This document shows positions 55,581-64,000 of a stretch of DNA of 64,000 nucleotides, one piece after another. The stretch is from Escarpia spicata (lineage: Eukaryota; Annelida; Polychaeta; Sabellida; Siboglinidae), in contig OZ023209.1 in assembly GCA_963995525.1 (NCBI GenBank), positions 30,072,544 through 30,136,543 of the forward strand, in the 5' to 3' direction. The position numbers were made by a program, and so were the translations under genes. Under the pieces are notes generated by a model. The model was not told where the DNA came from, made no database searches, and saw only the letters and a program-made list of their open reading frames with translations. Position 1 is the stretch's first letter. Each line of letters opens with the position of its first letter.

Positions 55581-57803
55581 GCTGTGAACTGGCATTATGA
55601 CACACATTGCCAATACAGATATGTGCCCTACACAGCTCAGTCAGCCCACCCTGGGCTGTGACCTGGCATTATGACACACATTGCCAATACAGATATGTGT
55701 CCTACACAGCTCAGTCAGCCCACCCTGGGCTGTGAACTGGCATTATGACACACATTGCCAATACAGATATGTGTCCTACACAGCTCAGTCAGCCCACCCT
55801 GGGCTGTGAACTGGCATTATGACACACATTGCCAATACAGATATGTGTCCTACACAGCTCAGTCAGCCCACCCTGGGCTGTGAACTGGCATTGTGACACA
55901 CATTGCCAATACAGATGTGTGTCCTACACAGCTCAGTCAGCCCACCCTGGGCTGTGAACTGGCATAATGACACACATTGCCAATACATATATCTGCCCTA
56001 CACAGCTCAGTCAGCCCACCCTGGGCTGTGACCTGCCATTATGACACACATTGCCAATACAGATATGTGCTCTACACAGCTCAGTCAGCCCACCCTGGGC
56101 TGTGAGCTGGCATTATGACACATATTGCCAATACGTATATCTGCCCTACACAGCTCAGTCAGCCCACCCTGGGCTGTGACCTGGCATTATGACACACATT
56201 GCCAATACAGATATGTGCCCTACACAGCTCAGTCAGCCCACCCTGGGCTGTCATTATGACACACATTGCCAATACAGATATGTGCTCTACACAGCTCAGT
56301 CAGCCCACCCTGGGCTGTGAACTGGCATTATGACACACATTGCCAATACAGATATGTGCCCTAAACAGCTCAGTCAGCCCACCCTGGGCTGTCATTATGA
56401 CACACATTGCCAATACAGATATGTGCTCTACACAGCTCAGTCAGCCCACCCTGGGCTGTGACCTGGCATTATGACACACATTGCCAATACAGATATGTGT
56501 CCTACACAGCTCAGTCAGCCCACCCTGGGCTGTGAACTGGCATTATGACACACATTGCCAATACAGATATGTGTCCTACACAGCTCAGTCAGCCCACCCT
56601 GGGCTGTGAACTGGCATTGTGACACACATTGCCAATACAGATATGTGTCCTACACAGCTCAGTCAGCCCACCCTGGGCTGTGAACTGGCATTGTGACACA
56701 CATTGCCAATACAGATGTGTGTCCTACACAGCTCAGTCAGCCCACCCTGGGCTGTGAACTGGCATAATGACACACATTGCCAATACATATATCTGCCCTA
56801 CACAGCTCAGTCAGCCCACCCTGGGCTGTGACCTGGCATTATGACACACATTGCCAATACAGATATGTGCTCTACACAGCTCAGTCAGCCCACCCTGGGC
56901 TGTGAGCTGGCATTATGACACATATTGCCAATACGTATATCTGCCCTACACAGCTCAGTCAGCCCACCCTGGGCTGTGACCTGGCATTATGACACACATT
57001 GCCAATACAGATATGTGCCCTACACAGCTCAGTCAGCCCACCCTGGGCTGTCATTATGACACACATTGCCAATACAGATATGTGCTCTACACAGCTCAGT
57101 CAGCCCACCCTGGGCTGTGAACTGGCATTATGACACACATTGCCAATACAGATATGTGCCCTACACAGCTCAGTCAGCCCACCCTGGGCTGTCATTATGA
57201 CACACATTGCCAATACAGATATGTGCTCTACACAGCTCAGTCAGCCCACCCTGGGCTGTGAACTGGCATTATGACACACATTGCCAATACAGATATGTGC
57301 CCTACACAGCTCAGTCAGCCCACCCTGGGCTGTGACCTGGCATTATGACACACATTGCCAATACAGATATGTGCTCTACACAGCTCAGTCAGCCCACCCT
57401 GGGCTGTGAGCTGGCATTATGACACATATTGCCAATACGTATATCTGCCCTACACAGCTCAGTCAGCCCACCCTGGGCTGTGACCTGGCATTATGACACA
57501 CATTGCCAATACAGATATGTGCCCTACACAGCTCAGTCAGCCCACCCTGGGCTGTCATTATGACACACATTGCCAATACAGATATGTGCTCTACACAGCT
57601 CAGTCAGCCCACCCTGGGCTGTGAACTGGCATTATGACACACATTGCCAATACAGATATGTGCCCTACACAGCTCAGTCAGCCCACCCTGGGCTGTGAAC
57701 TGGCATTGTGACACACATTGCCAATACAGATATGTGCTCTACACAGCTCAGTCAGCCCACCCTGGGCTGTGAACTGGCATTGTGACACACATTGCCAATA
57801 CAG
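55581..57803. repeat. 74-bp minisatellite with higher-order duplication
   Basis: About 30 units of CTGTGAACTGGCATTATGAC, ACACATTGCCAATACAGATA, TGTGTCCTACACAGCTCAGT, CAGCCCACCCTGGG. A shorter variant lacks GAACTGGC-type bases (GGGCTGTCATTATG). Rare variants recur exactly 800 bp apart (CATATATCTG at 55,986 and 56,786; CGTATAT at 56,134 and 56,934), showing block duplication. Confidence 0.98.
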
Positions 57804-58970
57804 AAGCTACCTTAACTACTTTCCTGTGTGCGGCTCCAGCACTGCGTGTGATTACTGTTTTCTTGGGGACACAGTCATCTCTTGGAAGCCAGGCTAAAAG
57901 GTGTCATCACAGTGAGGTATAGGGCTCCAACCACATAGGATAAGACCTCCAAAACCTTCCTGGGATATGCTCAGAATAGATGTAGCCTCCAGCAACGGTA
58001 TCTTGTGACAACAATAATGTCACGCAGGTAACACATTTCATTTTGTCGTTCAGGTCAGTTTTGCCCAGTCCCGAGGGAGACTTGAATACTGAGGCTCCAC
58101 TCTGTACAGTCCTTCCTCTCGTTTCGATGAAATGTTATCTGTTCCCGTAGTCATCTGAGTTTTCTGTCAGAAGTAGCAATGAAAGTCTGGTTTGAAGCCC
58201 AACTGAGGGTAAATACTACCTAGATTGGTGCTGCTCATAAATGGGGTAACTATAGATAAGGTTCAACACTATAAATACATATTACTGATAAGAAATGACA
58301 GCTTATAAAGATACAGGGATCTGCTTTGATGATGTCAGTATTGTAGATAATATCCATGTGTGCAGTTCTGTGCTGTTTCAGTGACATTATTCAGTTTTAT
58401 ATCCGATGAAGCGTAGATTCAGGGTTAAGGGTGTGTGGAGTATGGGAAGTGTGAGGGAGGGGGAGATAAGGGGAGAGGGAGAAAGGGTATGTGGGGGAGA
58501 GGGAGACAAAGAGAGGGGGTAGGAAGGTATGGGAGAGAGGGAGCGGGGGAGACAGGGAGATAAGGGGAGAGAGGGGGAGACAGGGAGATAAGGGGAGAGA
58601 GGGCGAGACAGGGAGAGAATGGGAGCCAGGGAGACAGGGCCACTAGGATAGAGGGGGAGTGAATGGGGACGAGGAGACCAAGGCCCTGTTTGGCTGAACT
58701 CGTTTGTAATTTAAATGATGTCAGCTGATGTTGTGCACACTGTGTCCACTGTCCAGTATAGACAGGTGTCTGTTATTGGCAGGTATACAGGAAAACCTTA
58801 TCCAGGACTCGTGTGCATAATGAACATCGCTCTAAAGTAACCGTTTGTGGCATTTTGTTGCAGATTTCTTGGGAGTCTGCCATATTATAGAGAGAAAAGG
58901 AGGGACGGAGTATAATCACTCTGTGTGCTGGACATAGCAGTGGCCAGAAGAGATGACCCGGCCTATTAGC
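57804..58970. other. No gene; polypurine patch at 58,430-58,680
   Basis: 58,430-58,680 is GA-rich (GGGAGAGAGGGGGAGACAGG) and gives artefactual Pro/Ser/Leu minus frames. The rest is unremarkable. Confidence 0.6.
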
Positions 58971-58971
58971 T

Positions 58972-61796
58972 GCACCATCTACAGGCTACATGATCTACAG
59001 ACTAAACTACTTGTGATGTAAGTGTGTTGTTATCTATGCAGTCTACATATCACATGGTCTACAGACTAAACCACTTATAGTGTAAGTGTGTTGTTATCTA
59101 CACAGTCTACATATCACATGGTCTACAGACTAAACTACTTATGATGTAAGTGTGTTGTTATCTATGCAGTCTACATATCACATGGTCTACAGACTAAACC
59201 ACTTATAGTGTAAGTGTGTTGTTATCTACACAGTCTACATATCACATGGTCTACAGACTAAACTACTTATGATGTAAGTGTTGTTATCTATGCAGTCTAC
59301 ATATTACATGGTCTACAGACTAAACTACTTATAATGTAAGTGTGTTGTTATCTACACAGTCTACATATCACATGGTCTACAGACTAAACTACTTATGATG
59401 TAAGTGTGTTGTTATCTATGCAGTCTACATATCACATGGTCTACAGACTAAACCACTTATAGTGTAAGTGTGTTGTTATCTACACAGTCTACATATCACA
59501 TGGTCTACAGACTAAACTACTTATGATGTAAGTGTGTTGTTATCTATGCAGTCTACATATCACATGGTCTACAGACTAAACCACTTATAGTGTAAGTGTG
59601 TTGTTATCTACACAGTCTACATATCACATGATCTACAGACTAAACTACTTATGATGTAAGTGTGTTGTTATCTATGCAGTCTACATATTACATGGTCTAC
59701 AGACTAAACTACTTATGATGTAAGTGTGTTGTTATCTACACAGTCTACATATTACATGGTCTACAGACTAAACTACTTATGATGTAAGTGTGTTGTTATC
59801 TACACAGTCTACATATCACATGGTCTACAGACTAAACTACTTATGATGTAAGTGTGTTGTTATTCTCACAGTCTACATATTACATGGTCTACAGACTAAA
59901 CTACTTATGATGTAAGTGTGTTGTTATCTACACAGTCTACGTATCACATGGTCTACAGACTAAACTACTTATGATGTAAGTGTGTTGTTATCTACGCAGT
60001 CTACATATCACATGGTCTACAGACTAAACTACTTATGATGTAAGTGTGTTGTTATCTATGCAGTCTACATATCACATGGTCTACAGACTAAACTACTTAT
60101 GATGTAAGTGTGTTGTTATCTACGCAGTCTACATATCACATGGTCTACAGACTAAACTACTTATGATGTAAGTGTGTTGTTATCTATGCAGTCTACATAT
60201 CACATGGTCTACAGACTAAACTACTTATGATGTAAGTGTGTTGTTATCTACGCAGTCTACATATCACATGGTCTACAGACTAAACTACTTATGATGTAAG
60301 TGTGTTGTTATCTATGCAGTCTACATATTACATGGTCTACAGACTAAACTACTTATGATGTAAGTGTGTTGTTATCTACGCAGTCTACATATCACATGGT
60401 CTACAGACTAAACTACTTATGATGTAAGTGTGTTGTTATCTACATAGTCTACATATCACATGGTCTACAGACTAAACTACTTATGATGTAAGTGTGTTAT
60501 TATCTACACAGTCTACATATCACATGGTCTACAGACTAAACTACTTATGATGTAAGTGTGTTGTTATCTACACAGTCTACATATCACATGGTCTACAGAG
60601 TAAACTACTTATGATGTAAGTGTGTTGTTATCTACGCAGTCTACATATCACATGGTCTACAGACTAAACTACTTATGATGTAAGTGTGTTGTTATCTACG
60701 CAGTCTACATATTACATGGTCTACAGACTAAACTACTTATGATGTAAGTGTGTTGTTATCTATGCAGTCTACATATCACATGGTCTACAGACTAAACCAC
60801 TTATGATGTAAGTGTGTTGTTATCTACACAGTCTACATATCACATGGTCTACAGACTAAACTACTTATGATGTAAGTGTGTTGTTATCTACGCAGTCTAC
60901 ATATCACATGATCTACACACTAAACTACTTATGATGTAAGTGTGTTGTTATCTACGCAGTCTACATATCACATGATCTACACACTAAACTACTTATGATG
61001 TAAGTGTGTTGTTATCTACGCAGTCTACATATCACATGGTCTACAGACTAAACTACTTATGATGTAAGTGTGTTGTTATCTACATAGTCTACATATCACA
61101 TGGTCTACAGACTAAACTAGTTATGATGTAAATGTGTTGTTATCTACGCAGTCTACATATCACATGGTCTACAGACTAAACTACTTATGATGTAAATGTG
61201 TTGTTATCTACACAGTCTACATATCACATGGTCTACAGACTAAACTACTTATGATGTAAGTGTGTTGTTATCTACACAGTCTACATATCACATGGTCTAC
61301 AGACTAAACTACTTATGATGTAAGTGTGTTGTTATCTACACAGTCTACATATTACATGGTCTACAGACTAAGTCACTTATGATGTGTATTAACTAAATTG
61401 TCTAGATAGATTATATAGTATACACACTAATCTACTTGTGATGTAAATGTGTTAACTATATAACATACAGACCAATCTACTTATCATGTAAACATGTTAA
61501 TACAGTCTACAAATTACGCATTCTACAGAAACTAAATTACCTATGTTGTAAACATCATAACACACTGTCTACAGAAACTAAATTACGCATGTTATAAACA
61601 TGTTAACACACTGTCTACAGATTACACAGTCTGCAGACTTAACCCTTATGATGTAGATGTGTTAAGTATACATTCTACATATTACAGACTACAGACGCGA
61701 CATATGTTAACTCTACGATCAACAGACTGAACTGCTTATGGTGTCAGCCACAGATTACACGGTCTACAGACTAAACATGTTATGATGTAAAATGTG
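58972..61796. repeat. 64-bp minisatellite with decayed right edge
   Basis: About 37 units of GTCTACAGACTAAACTACTT, ATGATGTAAGTGTGTTGTTA, TCTACGCAGTCTACATATCA, CATG. Sites alternate between TACACAG, TATGCAG and TACGCAG. After 61,386 the units become degenerate, with different spacing, out to about 61,796. Almost every unit carries both GATGTAAGTG and TCTAC(A/G)CAGTC, which resemble splice sites. Confidence 0.97.
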
Positions 61797-62299
61797 TTTT
61801 TATAATTGTGTGCAGACGGGGTGCCTCAATGTTGGGGCGTGTATGTCTAGTGCGTTATATGGGGCATGCTGTAGGCCCTGTTATGTTATTGCAATGACCC
61901 CAGAACATGAGAATATGGGAACTAGGCCATGTGATCGCATCGATTCAAGTGCTTAGGTCATACGTCTATTTGTGCCCATTCTTTGGGACGTGGGTGTGCA
62001 TATATAGCTCTGTAAATGACTTCATTCATGCCTTTGTAACGAAAACCCGGTAACCAAAAAAACACCACTTAGAATGTGTGACATTCCTGCAAGTGACGAT
62101 TTGAAGACAAAACTAGCATTTCATACAAACTGGTAGTAGTATTATTAGTAATATATTAATTAATTTTAGTATTGCTCATATTGCTGTGGGGTAGATTCCT
62201 ATTTTTTGTAGTTGTGTTATTTTTTATGAACTAGTGCAAATTATTTGTATATTATTCAGTCTGACAACAGTAGACAACATAAATAACACATGCATGCCA

Positions 62300-62735
62300 C
62301 TGTCTCCACAACTCATCACATTTCATATCACATGTGACCTGCCACAACATATGCTCGGTATTAAGTGCAAAATTGTGGAACAAAGTTTTGTACAGACCAG
62401 AAGCTTTAAAATGATACCTCGTCTGTTGAACTATTTTCAGTATTTTTTATTTATTGCAAAAAAATTGAAGCAAGCTTCGAAAAGTGATGTTTTGATAAAC
62501 AAGGTCATTTTAACACATATTGTCTGTTGTTTTTTGTCTTTGGGTTAATAAATGCACACATTTGATTAATTTTCGATCATGTTGGGAATGTAAAATTTTC
62601 ATTGAAAAATAAGATAAGTTACATATTTCTGTCAGAACCACAACATTTATTTGACATGACATTGCAAGTTTTTTGCTCATGTGCAGAACAGGCTATGTAA
62701 CTTACGAGCCAGTTCACTATGGCAAGTCACACACA
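62300..62735 (+). repeat. Dispersed repeat family B, copy 4
   Basis: GACCTGCCACAACAT, GTTTTGTACAGACCAGAAGC, TTTAAAATGATACCTCGTCT, then GCTCATGTGCAGAACAGGCT and AGTTCACTATGGC, matching 23,575-24,020 in reverse. The 104-codon frame here is a shadow. Confidence 0.7.
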
Positions 62736-62739
62736 GACT

Positions 62740-63380
62740 TCACACCATATCCTTAGTAGTGCAAAGAAAACAGTTCACATGTACATAAATCATTCAGCAT
62801 GTCAATAAAACATAGACAGTTTTTGTCTTTTTTTCCTCAGTGAGTGTTTAACTAACCTTTCATAATTTACTCCACTTTGTCATTATGTAAGCTGAAATAT
62901 GATATATAAATTGCAGCATTGCAATGATGAAATATATTAGAATTACAGTGCTGAAATTTTTAGAAATATAATTGCAGATAATAGAATCAGCCACTAGTGT
63001 GATTAAAATGATCGAAATGTGGATCTGTTTCCTACTACCCTAAGCACTGCTTAATAGAAACAAACCTGCAGGTTATTTTTCAGAAACTTTATCCTGTGAA
63101 AAACAGGCTTTCTGGGAAACCTTCCAAGCTTTTTGACACCAAACATGATACATAATAGCAGTATAAAAAAGAGGTTTTCATGGAGCCATATCCCCCAGGC
63201 TTTTTGACTTGAAAACGATACATTGTAGACATTCTCTTAGTGTGTTTCGGTAGTTGTACTTTTGGGAGTTCAATGACCTTCGTCTTTTACACCGATTTGA
63301 GCATGCCGATTTGAGCATGCCGGGAATGCCTCGATTAATGAGAACTTGACTCATAAGTACTGGCAGTTTCGTCACTATAC
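62740..63380. other. No gene seen
   Basis: AT-rich. A minus frame at 63,178-63,522 overlaps a MITE and is not supported. Confidence 0.4.
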
Positions 63381-63382
63381 AG

Positions 63383-63515
63383 TACAGTGAAACCTCACTA
63401 TTAAGGCCATCCTTGGCACTGGGCAAAAGTGATCTGAATAGTGAGGTGATCGTATTAGCGGGACTAATATCCTGTACTTTACTCTTACAAAAATAATTAG
63501 GGAGGTTGAACTTAA
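63383..63515 (+). mobile_element. Tigger/pogo-like MITE, copy 4 (truncated)
   Basis: Starts TACAGTGAAACCTCACTATT, then GGCACTGGGCAAAAGTGA and GTACTTTACTCTTACAAAAA as in the other copies. The right part is lost. Confidence 0.75.
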
Positions 63516-63904
63516 GAAACAAAACAGAACATCAATAAATAAGTTGTATGTTGCGTATAACAACAGTTTTCGCTTGATATGTCAAGAACGTAAATGGTGT
63601 AGTGCTAACACTATGTTTGTCAGCAGACGTGTGCCCATGTGTCAAATGGTAATTCATAAATATGTGTATAATTTCATTATAAGAATTGAGAATTCTGATA
63701 ATGTAATTATTAGAAATATAGTAAAATATGATACAAAATATATGTCCAGTATATGGAGATATTGGTATAAAATTATAATAATACACAACAATGTGTTTCT
63801 TTGATTAAAAACCGTAATTTACAAGTATGTATAATTATGTATTATACATATGTATAGGAAGCACAGTTACCTTATTCTTTTTATATGGAAAGTTACATTC
63901 TGTA

Positions 63905-64000
63905 ATAAAGCCATTCATTCATTCTCAATTGAGAGAACCTGGGTTCAAGTGCTGCGGTGTCGAACCTTGGGCAAGTTTGTTCACTCTACGTTGCTCCAGT
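63905..64000 (-). mobile_element. SINE-like dispersed repeat, cut by window end
   Basis: CCTGGGTTCAAGTGCTG and GGGCAAGTTTGTTCACTCTA are the reverse complement of blocks in 35,940-36,030. The copy runs off the window. Confidence 0.6.

Noticed and set aside
62234..62548. 104-codon plus frame
   Set aside because: Coincides with dispersed repeat family B, whose other copies are not open in this frame.
63920..64000. tRNA-like B-box (GGTTCAAGT)
   Set aside because: Part of the dispersed repeat at 21.9 and 36.0 kb; no cloverleaf could be drawn.

Overview
This window is a piece of an animal (metazoan) nuclear genome. It is AT-rich, with split genes using GT-AG introns, abundant non-LTR retrotransposon debris, many short terminal-inverted-repeat elements (MITEs) and very many minisatellites. 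The repeat types suggest an invertebrate or basal chordate, but nothing fixes the phylum. There are no rRNA or tRNA genes, operons or CRISPR arrays.

The one gene I can reconstruct is on the minus strand from 43,522 down to about 20,636. Eighteen small coding exons have matching splice phases and give about 521 codons before the uncertain last exon. The start is an RIIa/DPY-30-like docking segment. Later motifs (YDRPWQ, an ICARC-type cysteine pair, an acidic DDDDDDEE run) match what I recall of vertebrate C8orf34 (VEST-1), a protein of unknown biochemical role. Its introns hold a 5'-truncated CR1/Jockey-like LINE, several MITEs, four minisatellites of 20-41 bp units and an 800-bp polypurine tract. 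Exon 1 and the promoter region lie between two inverted copies of a ~50-bp sequence, and a possible divergent 5'UTR exon ends at 44,628 on the plus strand.

Left of this gene (1-20 kb): a 16-bp minisatellite (1-600); CpG-rich patches near 1.0, 2.4-3.0, 4.3, 14.8-15.4 and 17.2-17.6 kb; a 19-bp minisatellite (3.0-3.66 kb); two spliced exons encoding an H2C2 integrase zinc-binding domain (7,767-8,389, plus strand); a 3.3-kb array of a 32-bp unit (8,550-11,862); a decayed reverse transcriptase piece (13.9-14.2 kb); a 193-bp (AC)n tract; and three MITE-like elements. A candidate first exon with a mitochondrial-presequence-like N terminus lies at 15,103-15,199 (minus).

Right of the gene (44.6-64 kb) I find no confident coding exon. 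This part holds LINE 3' ends, one of which has grown into a 38-bp minisatellite, two hAT-like elements (one inserted inside a minisatellite), and two large arrays of 74-bp and 64-bp units. By my addition, tandem arrays cover roughly 12 kb of the 64 kb. The strongest leads are the integrase-derived split exons beside the 32-bp array, the minisatellites that arose inside transposon copies, and the invertebrate C8orf34-like gene itself.
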